A stretch of 64,000 bases of DNA, taken from assembly GCA_031400505.1 (NCBI GenBank), contig JANNPZ010000084.1, positions 62,001-126,000 of the forward strand, written 5' to 3'. The notes under the pieces are model-generated. The model made no database searches. It was not told the origin of the DNA and saw only the letters and a list, made by a program, of their open reading frames with translations. Shown here in pieces: positions 16,471 through 26,062 of this stretch (positions within the stretch are counted from its first letter, which is position 1; each line of letters opens with the position of its first letter). The position numbers and the translations under genes were made by a program. The DNA comes from JAIYDJ01 sp031400505. GTDB lineage: Bacteria > Pseudomonadota > Alphaproteobacteria > Rhodobacterales > Rhodobacteraceae.

Positions 16471-17454
16471 ATGAAAACCACACTCCTTGCGGCTGGCTTA
16501 TCCTGCGTTGCCCTGACGGCAGCAGCAGAAACACCAGTCCTGACTGTTTATGCGGGCGACTACTTTACGTCCGAATGGGGCCCCGGCCCCGCCATCGAGA
16601 GGGGGTTCGAGGCGTTCTGCGCCTGCGACCTGCAATTCTCGACCGGCAACCTGTTGCCCCGCCTGTTGCTGGAGGGCGGGCGGACAGAGGCAGATATCGT
16701 GATCGGCCTGACCACGGACGTGCTGGCCCGCGCACGGCAAACCGGCTTCTTTGCGCCGCACGGGCAGGATTTGTCGGCGTTGACGCTGCCGGTGGAATGG
16801 CCGGATGACACCTTTGTGCCGTTCAACTGGGGTCATACCGCCTTCATCTTCGACACCACCCGCATGGCCAACCCGCCCGCCACGCTTGCGGCGATGCGCG
16901 ATCTGCCCGAGGGGGTGAAAGTGGTGATCCAGGACCCGCGCACCTCGATCTCGGGCCTGGCGCTGGTGCTGTGGGTCAAGGCGGTTTACGGGGCCGAGGC
17001 AGGCGCCTTCTGGACAGATCTTGCGCCCCATATCCTGACCGTCACCAAGGATTGGGCTGAAAGTTATGGCCTGTTCACTGCAGGCGAGGCGGATATGGTG
17101 CTTAGCTATACCACCTCACCGGCCTATCACCTGTTTGCCGAAGGGGACGCGACAAAGAAGGCCGCGATTTTCCCGGAGGGGCATTATTTCATGGCTGAAA
17201 CGGTCGGCAAGATTGCAGCGACCGATCAGCCCGCCTTGGCCGATGCATTTCTGGCGTGGATCCTTACGCCAGAGTTTCAGAAAGCGATTCCGGCGGCGAA
17301 CTGGTCTTTGCCATCGGCCTTGCCGCAGCCGCAATGGCCGGCGGGCTGGGCCGATCTGCCGATGCCCGGGAAGGTGCTGTTTCTGGACGAATCCGAGGCC
17401 GAGGCGATGCGGGTGGAGGCGGTAGAGGAATGGCGCGCAGCCCTGTCAAACTAG
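16471..17454 (+). CDS. thiB: Thiamine ABC transporter, periplasmic binding protein
   Basis: A 327-residue secreted binding protein of the ThiB family, which delivers thiamine and its phosphates to ThiPQ. A Sec signal peptide ends at about residue 19 (LTAAA|ETPVL). The family pattern follows, with LTVYAGDYFTSEWGPGPAIE and late AILTPEFQKAIPAANWSLP (lower identity to textbook ThiB in between). Ribosome site GGAGAAG precedes the ATG. It is first in an operon with thiP, which it overlaps by 25 bases, and is preceded by a TPP riboswitch, which makes the substrate assignment firm. Confidence 0.93.
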   Translation: MKTTLLAAGLSCVALTAAAETPVLTVYAGDYFTSEWGPGPAIERGFEAFCACDLQFSTGNLLPRLLLEGGRTEADIVIGLTTDVLARARQTGFFAPHGQDLSALTLPVEWPDDTFVPFNWGHTAFIFDTTRMANPPATLAAMRDLPEGVKVVIQDPRTSISGLALVLWVKAVYGAEAGAFWTDLAPHILTVTKDWAESYGLFTAGEADMVLSYTTSPAYHLFAEGDATKKAAIFPEGHYFMAETVGKIAATDQPALADAFLAWILTPEFQKAIPAANWSLPSALPQPQWPAGWADLPMPGKVLFLDESEAEAMRVEAVEEWRAALSN

Positions 17455-19001
17455 CCCAGGCCAGCGTTGCGGCTTTGGTTGTGGCGTTGGTTCTTGGGCC
17501 GCTTCTGGCTGTGTTCATCGCGGCCGGGGGGTGGCTCCGGCTGGCCGCAGGCGATGGGCGGGTGGTGTGGTTCACCCTGTGGCAGGCGGCAGCGTCGGCC
17601 GGACTGTCCTGCGCGCTGGCGGTGCCGGTGGCGCGGGCGCTGGCGCGCCGGCAATTTGCCGGGCGGGGCGCGGTGATCATGCTGATGGGTGCGCCGTTTC
17701 TTTTGCCAGGGATCGTGGCGGTGATGGGGCTGATTGCGGTATTCGGGAAATCGGGCGTTGTAAGTCAGGGGCTTGGCCTTCTGACGCAGGCGTGGCTGCC
17801 CTTTGCGGGTGGGCAATTTGATGCGGTGTGGCCGCGTTCGGTTTCGATTTACGGAGTTCAGGGTGTTTTGCTGGCGCATGTGTTCTTGAACCTGCCACTG
17901 GTGGTGCGGATGCTGTTGGCCGGTTGGCAGGCGATCCCGGCAGAAAGGTTCCGGCTTGCGGGCAGTCTGGGCATGGCGCCGGGGGCCATCGCGCGGCATC
18001 TAGGGCGGCCAATGCTGCGCGCGGTTCTGCCGGGGGCGGCGCTGGTGGTGTTTCTGGTCTGCCTGTCGAGTTTCGCGGTGGCGCTGACGTTGGGCGGGGG
18101 GCCAGGGGCGACCACGGTAGAACTTGCGATCTATCAGGCGGTGCTGTTCGAGTTTGATCTGAACCGCGCAGCGGCTCTGGCGGTGGTGCAAGTCGGGCTT
18201 TGTACAGCTGCGGTGGCGGTGGCGGGGCGCATCAGCCTGCCTGCGGCGTTCGGGCCGGGGTTGGACCGGATGGGTCTAGTTGCGGGCCCAGCCGGGTGGC
18301 GGCGCGGGGCGGATGCGGTCTGGATCGGGGTGGCAGTGATGTTTGTCTTGGGGCCGCTGGGGGCGGTGGTGGCGGGCGGCTTGCCGGGGGTGGTTGGTCT
18401 GCCGGGGTCAGTCTGGGCGGCGGCTGGGCGATCGGTCTTGGTGGCGGTGCTGTCTGCGGGGTTGGCCGTATCTGCGGCAGTGGTTTTGGCACAGGCGCGG
18501 GCGGGGTGGGTGGCACTAGCGGCGATGCTGCCGATGGCGGCCTCCGGGCTGGCGCTGGGCACGGGGATGTTCTTGCTGGTGCATCCGCTGATCCGGCCTG
18601 CCGCGGTCGCGTTGCCGGTGACGGTGCTGGTCAATTCGGCGGTGGCTTTGCCATTCGTCTATCGGTTGATTGTGCCCGAAATGCGCAGTTTGCAGAACGA
18701 CTACGGAAGGTTGCAGGTGGCGCTCGGGATGCCGGCCTGGGCTCTGTTCCGGCTGGTGACGCTGCCCCGGTTGCGCCGGGTGCTGGGGTTTGGCGCCGGG
18801 GTGGCGGCGGCGTTGTCGATGGGCGATCTGGGGGTGAATGTGCTTTTTGCTGCAGATGCGGCCACGTTGCCGGTTGTGGTCGCGCGACTGATGGGCAGCT
18901 ATCAGACCGACCTTGCAGCGTCGGCAGCGCTGCTGCTGGTGGCCTGCAGTTTTGCGCTGTTCGCGTTGTGTGATCAGTGGGGGCGACATGCTGCAACTTG
19001 A
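17430..19001 (+). CDS. thiP: Thiamine ABC transporter, permease
   Basis: The 523-residue inner-membrane protein consists of two tandem permease halves, as in ThiP and iron transporters of the FbpB type. About 12 hydrophobic segments are visible. The cytoplasmic EAA-like loops that contact the ATPase are FRLAGSLGMAPGAIARHLGRP (about residues 172-190; shown by position) and LQVALGMPAWALFRLVTLP in the second half. The ATG at 17430 lies inside the end of thiB, 25 bases before its stop, after GGAGG; longer in-frame starts run far into thiB. It overlaps thiQ by 14 bases. Confidence 0.92.
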   Translation: MARSPVKLAQASVAALVVALVLGPLLAVFIAAGGWLRLAAGDGRVVWFTLWQAAASAGLSCALAVPVARALARRQFAGRGAVIMLMGAPFLLPGIVAVMGLIAVFGKSGVVSQGLGLLTQAWLPFAGGQFDAVWPRSVSIYGVQGVLLAHVFLNLPLVVRMLLAGWQAIPAERFRLAGSLGMAPGAIARHLGRPMLRAVLPGAALVVFLVCLSSFAVALTLGGGPGATTVELAIYQAVLFEFDLNRAAALAVVQVGLCTAAVAVAGRISLPAAFGPGLDRMGLVAGPAGWRRGADAVWIGVAVMFVLGPLGAVVAGGLPGVVGLPGSVWAAAGRSVLVAVLSAGLAVSAAVVLAQARAGWVALAAMLPMAASGLALGTGMFLLVHPLIRPAAVALPVTVLVNSAVALPFVYRLIVPEMRSLQNDYGRLQVALGMPAWALFRLVTLPRLRRVLGFGAGVAAALSMGDLGVNVLFAADAATLPVVVARLMGSYQTDLAASAALLLVACSFALFALCDQWGRHAAT

Positions 19002-19674
19002 CGGGATGCGGGCAGAAGCGGGCCAATTTGGCGTGACGGCGGATTGGGCGGTACCGGCCGGCGCGCGCGTTGCGCTGATCGGGCCGTCGGGGGCGGGGAA
19101 ATCGACGCTGCTGTTGGCGCTGGCAGGGTTTGTGCCATTGACGGCGGGGCGGGTGCTGTGGGAGGGGCGGGATCTTGGGCCTTTGGCGCCCGCAGCGCGG
19201 CCAGTCAGCATGTTGTTTCAGGACCAGAATTTGTTCCCACACCTGACAGTGGCGCAAAACATGGGGTTGGCGCTGGCCCCCAACCTGCGACTGACGGCCG
19301 CGCAGCATATGGAGGTTGATCAGGTCCTTGCGCGGTTGGGACTGCGCGGGATGGGCGGGCGCAAACCGGGCGCATTGTCAGGCGGGCAAGCCGGGCGCGC
19401 GGCACTTGGGCGGGTGTTGTTGCAGGCGCGTGCCTTGCTGCTGCTCGACGAGCCGTTTTCGGCGCTGGGGCCAGGGTTGAAAGCAGAACTGCTGACGCTG
19501 GTGGCAGAGTTGGCAGTGGGGGCGACAGTGCTGATGGTGACGCATGACCCGGACGACGCGCGCCGCTTTGCCGACCTGACCGTGCTTGTGGCGGATGGGG
19601 TTGCCGCAGCCCCGGTGCCGACAGAGGCACTGTTTGCCGAGCCGCCGCCCGCGCTGCGCCAATATCTCGGTTAA
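18988..19674 (+). CDS. thiQ: Thiamine ABC transporter, ATPase
   Basis: A 228-residue ATP-binding subunit. Motifs are Walker A GPSGAGKST, Q-loop MLFQDQNLFPHLT, signature LSGGQAGRAALGR (a variant of LSGGQRQRVALAR), Walker B LLLLDEPFSAL and switch MVTHDPDDA. The start at 18988 overlaps thiP by 14 bases and begins MLQLDGM, at the usual N-terminus of the domain. Position as third gene of a riboswitch-controlled thiBPQ operon fixes the substrate. A short gap of 34 bases separates it from radC, which may be co-transcribed. Confidence 0.93.
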   Translation: MLQLDGMRAEAGQFGVTADWAVPAGARVALIGPSGAGKSTLLLALAGFVPLTAGRVLWEGRDLGPLAPAARPVSMLFQDQNLFPHLTVAQNMGLALAPNLRLTAAQHMEVDQVLARLGLRGMGGRKPGALSGGQAGRAALGRVLLQARALLLLDEPFSALGPGLKAELLTLVAELAVGATVLMVTHDPDDARRFADLTVLVADGVAAAPVPTEALFAEPPPALRQYLG

Positions 19675-19708
19675 CGGTTGGTTTACACCTGCATGGCAGT
19701 CTGCCGGC

Positions 19709-20467
19709 ATGGCACGCACAGGCTTTCACGAACATCCGATGCTGTTCGCCCCGATCGGCGACGTTGATGAGGCGACGCTGCCCCCTGGCAAGCAGCCGTC
19801 CTACATCGCCGATCACCGCAAACGGCTGCGCACGCGCTTTATGGAAGGTGGCGCTGCGGCCATGCCGGATTACGAACTGCTGGAACTGGTGCTGTTTCGC
19901 GCCATCCCGAGGATGGATGTAAAACCGCTGGCGCGGCTGCTGCTCGAGACGTTCGGTGATTTCAATCGGGTGATTTCGGCCCCGCCCGCGCGCCTGATGG
20001 CCGTCAAGGGGGTGGGCGATGCGGTGGTACAGGAACTGAAGATCATCGAAGCAGCCGCCCAGCGCCTGATGCGGTCACGCGTGATGCACCGGCCGGTGCT
20101 ATCCTCGTGGGATGCACTGCTGGACTACTGCCACACCGCAATGTCACACCGCGAAACCGAACAGTTCCGCATCCTGTATCTTGACCGCAAGAACGTGCTG
20201 ATCGCGGATGAAGAACAAGCGCGCGGCACGGTTGATCATGTTCCGGTCTATCCGCGCGAAGTGGTCAAGCGCGCGCTGGAGTTGAACGCAAGCGCGTTGA
20301 TTCTGGTTCACAACCATCCGTCCGGCGACCCGACCCCCTCGGACAGCGACATCGCGATGACTGCCCAGGTTCAGGATGCAGCAACGGTGCTGGGGATCAC
20401 GCTGCACGACCACCTGATCATCGGCAAATCCCGAGAGCTGTCGTTCAAGGCAAAGGGGTATCTTTAG
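19709..20467 (+). CDS. radC: RadC family JAB-domain protein
   Basis: A 252-residue RadC homologue. The N-terminal helix-hairpin-helix region contains LPDYELLELVLFRAIPRMDVK-like sequence (residues about 50-72) and LMAVKGVGDAVVQELK. The C-terminal JAB1/MPN fold keeps the metal motif HNHPSGDPTPSDSD, with His201, His203 and Asp214. The function of RadC is unsettled; a direct role in recombination repair has been questioned. The ATG at 19709 is preferred over an upstream one inside thiQ. It ends convergently with a 23-base overlap with the OmpA-fusion gene. Confidence 0.92.
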   Translation: MARTGFHEHPMLFAPIGDVDEATLPPGKQPSYIADHRKRLRTRFMEGGAAAMPDYELLELVLFRAIPRMDVKPLARLLLETFGDFNRVISAPPARLMAVKGVGDAVVQELKIIEAAAQRLMRSRVMHRPVLSSWDALLDYCHTAMSHRETEQFRILYLDRKNVLIADEEQARGTVDHVPVYPREVVKRALELNASALILVHNHPSGDPTPSDSDIAMTAQVQDAATVLGITLHDHLIIGKSRELSFKAKGYL

Positions 20468-21959
20468 CCGCAGAGGCGTCCTTGACAAACACCGGCTTCA
20501 ACCACAACTCGACCCGCCGGTTAAGCCGACGCCCGGGAACCGTACTGTCGCAAGCCATCGGCAGCGCCTCGCCAAATGCCTGAACCTTTGGCAACTGCGC
20601 TGGCGTCAGGCCGGGCGCTTCGACCTGCAACGCGGCCAAAACCGCCTGTGCACGGTCACCGGACAGATCGAGGTTGGTTTCTGCCGGCCCCGACCCATCG
20701 GAAAATCCCGCAAGGATCAATGCCGTGTCACGAAACAACCCCGCCTCAAGCATGCGCGCCAGGTCCGTCAGATTTTCGCGGCTATGCGCATCAAGCGCAC
20801 TGGAACCGTCCTGAAACCGAAACGTCAGAGACAGACGATCCGCCCCATCCATCACGCCTGCCAGACGTTGCAGATCGGCAAGTGTAGTCTCGTCGCCCGC
20901 GCCCTTGATTGCATTGATCAATCGCAGGCCATCGGCGGTCATCGGCTGGCGTTCCGGGCGTCGGTCGACATAACCCGCCGCAGCCACGGCGGCATTGGCC
21001 TGCGGCGAGGCCAGAAACTCCAGAAATTCGCGCGCGACAAGCGGCAGGCGACGGCGCGGGGTCAGCAGGTAGATCGGCAAGGACAGCGGGTAATCCTCGG
21101 CCTTGACGGCAAGCGGTGTCGGCAACAACGGAAAGCCGCAGCTGTCTGTCATCGGCAGCATGCGGGCAGCGCCAGCGCTTGCGCGGCCGGTGACTGCCAG
21201 TGCAAACGGATCGCGCGCCACCACACGCGCCATAGCAGCCAGATCGGGATGGGTCACGGCCGCGGCAATATCACGACCCAACCGCGCAGAAAGTGCGCGG
21301 TGCAGATCTGTGTCCGCCGACAGCGCGTGCAGTACCAGCGGCATGTCCGGTCCGCCGATCTGTGCCCAGTTTGTCACCTCGCCCGCCAGCGCCCGCGCCA
21401 GATCGACGGTCGAGATCTGCGGCAGCGGATTGTCGCGTGCCACGATCGGGATCAGGGCATCCAGCGCCAGGGCACGCGAGCCAAACTCTGCATCGGCAGC
21501 AGCCGCAACAATCAACTCGGCCTGCCCTGCCTTTGCCGCCGCGCGGGCCGCGTCGGGCGGCATTGGCAAAAAGCTGAACTCGGCCAGAACTTGCCCGGAC
21601 GCAGGTTCGGTGATCACCGTCGGCACCCCGGGTGTAGTGTTTAAACCGCGCGCGCGCGCAAAGGCCGCAATCAGCGGCGGCAGCAGCGCCGCACCGGCAT
21701 CCGCCGCACCCACCAACCGGATCACGGCTTTGGGGGCGGTCAGGTCGGGGCAAGCCGGGCCATCGCAGATCACCCCTTGGGCATCGACAGTCAGGGCGCC
21801 GTATGACGTTGCGATCCGGAAAAACTCGCCGTCGTACCCTTGCAGCGTCCCAGCCAAGGTCAGTGACCCGTCGCGTGACGTCAGCGTAACATCCTGCGCC
21901 AGCGCGGGGCCGCCCAACACCAACGCAGCGCAGATCGCCGCGCGCAAGACTGATCGCAT
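20445..21959 (-). CDS. Periplasmic substrate-binding / OmpA-domain fusion protein
   Basis: A 504-residue exported protein: signal peptide MRSVLRAAICAALVLGGPALAQ, a small beta-rich segment to about residue 55 with a cysteine pair (ICDGPAC), a PstS-like type II periplasmic-binding fold (about 60-345, with VRLVGAADAGAALLPPLIAAF-like start and EVTNWAQIGGPDMPL), and a C-terminal OmpA/Pal domain (about 370-490, with LAGFSDGSGPAETNLDLSGDRA and GRRLNRRVELWL, given by region). The OmpA part should bind peptidoglycan. No phosphate permease is nearby, so a transport role is unlikely; a sensor or envelope-anchoring role is inference. Downstream of the unknown gene at 21978, 18 bases away. Confidence 0.8.
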   Translation of the reverse strand: MRSVLRAAICAALVLGGPALAQDVTLTSRDGSLTLAGTLQGYDGEFFRIATSYGALTVDAQGVICDGPACPDLTAPKAVIRLVGAADAGAALLPPLIAAFARARGLNTTPGVPTVITEPASGQVLAEFSFLPMPPDAARAAAKAGQAELIVAAAADAEFGSRALALDALIPIVARDNPLPQISTVDLARALAGEVTNWAQIGGPDMPLVLHALSADTDLHRALSARLGRDIAAAVTHPDLAAMARVVARDPFALAVTGRASAGAARMLPMTDSCGFPLLPTPLAVKAEDYPLSLPIYLLTPRRRLPLVAREFLEFLASPQANAAVAAAGYVDRRPERQPMTADGLRLINAIKGAGDETTLADLQRLAGVMDGADRLSLTFRFQDGSSALDAHSRENLTDLARMLEAGLFRDTALILAGFSDGSGPAETNLDLSGDRAQAVLAALQVEAPGLTPAQLPKVQAFGEALPMACDSTVPGRRLNRRVELWLKPVFVKDASAAKDTPLP

Positions 21960-21977
21960 AGGTCGCCCGCCCGCACC

Positions 21978-23039
21978 TTAGTTCGCAGCGGCGAGTGTCG
22001 TGTCCTGAACCAGATTATTCAACACCAGAAAATCGCCGACGGCATCACATTCCGGCATCGAAAGCGTCAAGTCGATAACCGTGACTTTGCCAGCCAATGA
22101 AGCCAGCGTTTCGCCCAGCAATTCGCGCCCACAGGTCGCATCGGTTACTGCGGCTTCGACGACCACATCGGATCGACCATTGGCCGGATAGGTATAGACC
22201 TCGGCAAACATCGGCGCATCGGCATTGGCATCGCCAAGCCGGGTCAGAAACCCAGCGGATTGCGGCAGGTCCGAAATTGGCACAAAGCCGGGATTGGCAG
22301 CAGAAACCGGACCCTTTTCCTCGAACCCGTAAAGTTGAAACGCGTCATCGCCCTGCCACTGCACCGCAAACCGACGCAGGGTAGCAAGATCCGGAACCTG
22401 CACCGTTTCAGACACCACGGTACCGTCGGCGAACCGCAGATCAACCGCTGCGCTTGTTTCCAGCGCGGGCAGCGCCAAGAACATCAAACCTGTGGCCGTC
22501 GTCACGGCGGTGACGGCAAGACCCGCATGTCTGACCACCACCCGCGCGTTCGGATGGCACGGGGCCAACAACGTCAGGCCAAGCATTGCGCCTGGATCAA
22601 CCATCAAGTCCAGCGTGACCGGGCAGGTATCTGTTGCAAGGTCCGTAGCGGAGGCCAGTGTTGCGGGGGCCAGTTTCACGGGGGTTGCTGCAATCTGGTC
22701 CGGGGCAAGTGCCGCGGGTGATGCCAAAGCGGCGCCGGCAATTCGGTTCACCGCAAAAGCAGTGGCAGCGGCGTTTGAAGGCACGACAGGCGCTGTCGCG
22801 GCATATGCGACAACCGGCAACGGAACCTTGTCAACCGGACCCGCTGGGACAGAATCGTTCGTAGCGGCCAGTTGCACGACAGCTGCTGGTTTCGCCGTGC
22901 CCTGACCTTCGACAGGTTCAGACCGCCCTTCGCGTGCAGCCACCGTTTGCACAAGATGCCCGGTCGCAAGCGCCACGGCGATAACGGCAACAACGCGGGT
23001 CAATCTGCGCTTGTCGAAACCGCCAAGATCAATGCGCAT
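21978..23039 (-). CDS. Unknown membrane-anchored periplasmic protein
   Basis: A 353-residue protein I cannot assign to a functional family. The first 35 residues are a signal anchor (LTRVVAVIAVALATGHLVQT after a basic start). A low-complexity Ala/Val/Pro/Thr-rich stretch follows to about residue 130, then a compact beta-rich domain with cysteine pairs (DTCPVTLDLM, APCHPNARV, DATCGRELL, SMPECDAVGDF) that could form disulfides in the periplasm. The ATG at 23039 has GGAG 7 bases ahead. It lies downstream of secA and just before the OmpA-fusion gene, with which it probably forms an operon. Confidence 0.72.
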   Translation of the reverse strand: MRIDLGGFDKRRLTRVVAVIAVALATGHLVQTVAAREGRSEPVEGQGTAKPAAVVQLAATNDSVPAGPVDKVPLPVVAYAATAPVVPSNAAATAFAVNRIAGAALASPAALAPDQIAATPVKLAPATLASATDLATDTCPVTLDLMVDPGAMLGLTLLAPCHPNARVVVRHAGLAVTAVTTATGLMFLALPALETSAAVDLRFADGTVVSETVQVPDLATLRRFAVQWQGDDAFQLYGFEEKGPVSAANPGFVPISDLPQSAGFLTRLGDANADAPMFAEVYTYPANGRSDVVVEAAVTDATCGRELLGETLASLAGKVTVIDLTLSMPECDAVGDFLVLNNLVQDTTLAAAN

Positions 23040-23121
23040 GTTCTTCTCCACCCATTAAGGTCAGAGGCAGGCTTAGGCCGCAATCTAGGCAAAAGGGCGG
23101 CCAAAAAATGGAATGTTTCCA

Positions 23122-23142
23122 GCAAAGGCTAAATGCCTTTGC
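23122..23142 (-). terminator. Hairpin after secA, no T-tract
   Basis: GCAAAGGC (23122-23129) and GCCTTTGC (23135-23142) form a perfect 8-bp stem with a 5-base loop, 23 bases beyond the secA stop. Neither side has an immediate run of T, so it is a weak intrinsic terminator at best, or a 3'-end stabiliser, between secA and the gene at 21978. Confidence 0.45.
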
Positions 23143-23164
23143 CAAATCGCCAACTAACTGATTT

Positions 23165-25876
23165 TCAGACCAGTTTCCCGTGGCAGTGTTTGAATTTCTC
23201 GCCAGAGCCACACGGGCAGGTGTCATTCCGGCCAGGGTTGCCCCAGGTATCGGGGTTTGTCGCATCAAAACCTGCGCGGGCTGCAGGATAGCTCAGAGGT
23301 GGTACGGCGACGGGTGCAGTCGCTGTCGGATTGGCCGGTGCGGCCTGCTGTTCGGCCAGAACCTGTGCCATCATGGCCCGTTGCTCCTCGGCGGTGATCG
23401 GTCGGATCATCGCCAGCTTTTGCGTGACGTCCTGGCGCAAAGTGTTCAGCATGTTCTCGAACAGGGTAAAGCTCTCGGTCTTGTATTCATTCAGCGGATC
23501 GCGCTGCGCATAGCCGCGGAAGCCGACGACGGACCGCAAGTGTTCAAGCCGCAAAAGATGTTCGCGCCATTTGCCATCGATGGTTTGCAACAGCACCTGC
23601 TTTTCGATGTTGCGCATCGTCTCTGGCCCAAAAGCCGTCAGTTTCCCCGCCATCAATGCGTCGGACGCCGAAAGCAGACGGTCGCGGATCACGGCCTGAT
23701 CGACGCCTTCTTCCTTGGCCCAGGCCATCACCGGCACATCAAGCGAAAGCTTTTCGATCGCGGCGGCGTAAAGGCCTTCGGCATTCCACGAGTCGGAATA
23801 GGACTTTGGCGGCAGGAAGCCGTCCACCAGATCCTCGACCACCTGATGGCGCATATCTTGCGCAATCTCGCCGATGTCCTCGGCCTCCATGATCTCGCGG
23901 CGTTGACTGAAGATGGCCTTGCGCTGATCGTTCATCACATCGTCGAACTTCAACAGCTGCTTGCGGATATCAAAGTTGCGGCCTTCAACCTTGGCTTGCG
24001 CGCGCTCCAGCGATTTGTTGACCCACGGGTGAACGATGGCCTCGCCTTCCTTCATCCCCAAGCCGGACAGCACCTTGTCCAGCCGTTCCGATCCGAAAAT
24101 CCGCATCAGGTCGTCTTCCAGCGACAAGAAGAATGACGATCGTCCGGGGTCACCCTGTCGACCCGACCGGCCACGCAACTGGTTGTCGATGCGGCGGGAT
24201 TCGTGGCGTTCGGTACCCAGCACGAACAGACCGCCTGCGGCCTTGACCGCGTCTTCATCAGCCTTGTGGTCCGCCTCGATCTGCGCGCGCACTTCGTCTG
24301 GATGGGTGTTGGGTTGTGCGGCCAGCGCCTCCATCACCTTGAATTCGACATTTCCGCCCAGCTTGATGTCGGTCCCCCGACCGGCCATGTTGGTGGCGAT
24401 GGTCACCGCCCCCAGCTTGCCTGCATCGGCAACGATCTGCGCCTCTTGTTCATGCTGGCGCGCGTTCAGCACGTTGTGCGGGATGTTCGCGGATTTCAGC
24501 AAGGCCGACAACGCTTCGGATTTTTCGATGGACGTGGTGCCAACCAGGATCGGCTGGCCGGTGACCGTGGCTTCCTGGATCGTTTTCACGATGCCTTCGT
24601 ATTTCTCGCGTGTGGTGCGATAGACCGCGTCGTGTTCATCCTTGCGGGCAACCGGGCGGTTGGTCGGCACTTCGACGACGCCCAGCTTGTAGATTTCCAT
24701 GAATTCGTCGGCTTCGGTCGATGCCGTGCCGGTCATGCCGGCCAGTTTGTCATAGAGGCGGAAGTAGTTCTGGAAGGTCACGCTCGCCAAAGTCACGTTT
24801 TCCGGCTGGATCGCCACATGTTCCTTGGCCTCGATGGCTTGGTGCAGCCCGTCCGACAGGCGGCGGCCGCGCATCATCCGGCCGGTGAATTCGTCGATCA
24901 ACATCACTTCGCCGTCGCGCACGATGTATTGCTGGTCGCGGGTGAACAGCTTGTGCGCGCGCAAGGCCTGCGTGACATGGTGGATGATCGTGGTGCTTTC
25001 GGGATCATAAAGCGACTGGTCGTCGGGAAGGATCCCGGCGGCAATCAGACGCTGCTCCAGAAACTCGTTGCCATCTTCGGTATAGGTGACGTTGCGGGTC
25101 TTCTCGTCCAGTTTGAAATGCGCTTCGTTCAGTTCGGGGATCAGCAGATCGACCTTCTGGTAAAGATCGCTGCGGTCCTGCGACGGTCCGGAAATGATCA
25201 GGGGCGTGCGCGCCTCGTCGATCAGAATGCTGTCGACTTCGTCCACGATCGCAAAAAAGTGGCCACGCTGCGCCATGTCGTCAAGCGCGCTTTTCATGTT
25301 GTCGCGCAGATAGTCGAACCCCAACTCGTTGTTGGTGGCATAGGTGATGTCGGCCTTGTAGGCGCTACGCTTTTCCGCATCGGGCTGATAGGGGACAACG
25401 ACGCCGGTGGTCAGGCCGAGCGCGCCGTAAATCTTGCCCATCCAGTCTGCATCGCGGCGCACGAGATAGTCGTTGACGGTGACGATATGCACGCCCTTGC
25501 CCGCCAGCGCGTTCAGATAGGCCGGGAAGGTCGCCACAAGCGTCTTGCCCTCGCCGGTTTTCATTTCGGCAATGTTGCCCTGATGCAGAAAGATCCCGCC
25601 CTTCAGCTGCACATCGAACGCGCGCAGACCCAAGGCGCGCTTGCCCGCCTCGCGGCAGTTGGCAAAGGCTTCGGGCAGCAGCGCGTCCAGGCTTTCACCG
25701 CCTTCCTGGATGCGTTTTTGAAATTCGGCGGTCTTGGCCTTGATGCCATCATCGGAAAGGGCGACGAATTGCGGTTCCAGCGCGTTGATCTTTGCAACCA
25801 GCGGGCGCACCGATTTGACCTTGCGGTCATTCGGCGTGCCGAAAACCTTGCGCGTCAGCGCCCCGAAACCCAGCAT
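23165..25876 (-). CDS. secA: Preprotein translocase ATPase SecA
   Basis: The 903-residue motor drives proteins through SecYEG. The N-terminus MLGFGALTRKVFGTPNDRKV is typical. Other landmarks are Walker A MKTGEGKTL (about residues 103-111), the DEAD-type DEVDSILIDEARTPLIISG (about 212-230), AGRGTDIKLGG and GRSGRQGDPG of the second helicase domain, and the C-terminal zinc motif CPCGSGEKFKHCHGK that binds SecB. The frame is open upstream of 25876, but the residues there are unrelated. It is divergent from a secreted parvulin gene with 186 bases between. Confidence 0.97.
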   Translation of the reverse strand: MLGFGALTRKVFGTPNDRKVKSVRPLVAKINALEPQFVALSDDGIKAKTAEFQKRIQEGGESLDALLPEAFANCREAGKRALGLRAFDVQLKGGIFLHQGNIAEMKTGEGKTLVATFPAYLNALAGKGVHIVTVNDYLVRRDADWMGKIYGALGLTTGVVVPYQPDAEKRSAYKADITYATNNELGFDYLRDNMKSALDDMAQRGHFFAIVDEVDSILIDEARTPLIISGPSQDRSDLYQKVDLLIPELNEAHFKLDEKTRNVTYTEDGNEFLEQRLIAAGILPDDQSLYDPESTTIIHHVTQALRAHKLFTRDQQYIVRDGEVMLIDEFTGRMMRGRRLSDGLHQAIEAKEHVAIQPENVTLASVTFQNYFRLYDKLAGMTGTASTEADEFMEIYKLGVVEVPTNRPVARKDEHDAVYRTTREKYEGIVKTIQEATVTGQPILVGTTSIEKSEALSALLKSANIPHNVLNARQHEQEAQIVADAGKLGAVTIATNMAGRGTDIKLGGNVEFKVMEALAAQPNTHPDEVRAQIEADHKADEDAVKAAGGLFVLGTERHESRRIDNQLRGRSGRQGDPGRSSFFLSLEDDLMRIFGSERLDKVLSGLGMKEGEAIVHPWVNKSLERAQAKVEGRNFDIRKQLLKFDDVMNDQRKAIFSQRREIMEAEDIGEIAQDMRHQVVEDLVDGFLPPKSYSDSWNAEGLYAAAIEKLSLDVPVMAWAKEEGVDQAVIRDRLLSASDALMAGKLTAFGPETMRNIEKQVLLQTIDGKWREHLLRLEHLRSVVGFRGYAQRDPLNEYKTESFTLFENMLNTLRQDVTQKLAMIRPITAEEQRAMMAQVLAEQQAAPANPTATAPVAVPPLSYPAARAGFDATNPDTWGNPGRNDTCPCGSGEKFKHCHGKLV

Positions 25877-26062
25877 AATAAATCCGATCCGTCCGTTGCT
25901 GACACAGTCGTGTGGGGCATGGGCCTTGCCCGCCCTCACCGCCTTGCCTAGAAGGACCGCAAAGGTCGGCTGACCCTGTCGCACATGACTGGTGCGATGT
26001 AAGGGACGGGCCTGAAAGTGTCAACGTGGCGCGCAATGGCAGCCGGATCAGGAGTGGGTGAT

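Noticed and set aside
24203..25951. Long plus-strand open frame opposite secA (582 codons)
   Set aside because: It is the complement of an unmistakable secA gene; composition is rich in His, Arg, Gly and Phe as expected of an antisense frame in GC-rich DNA.
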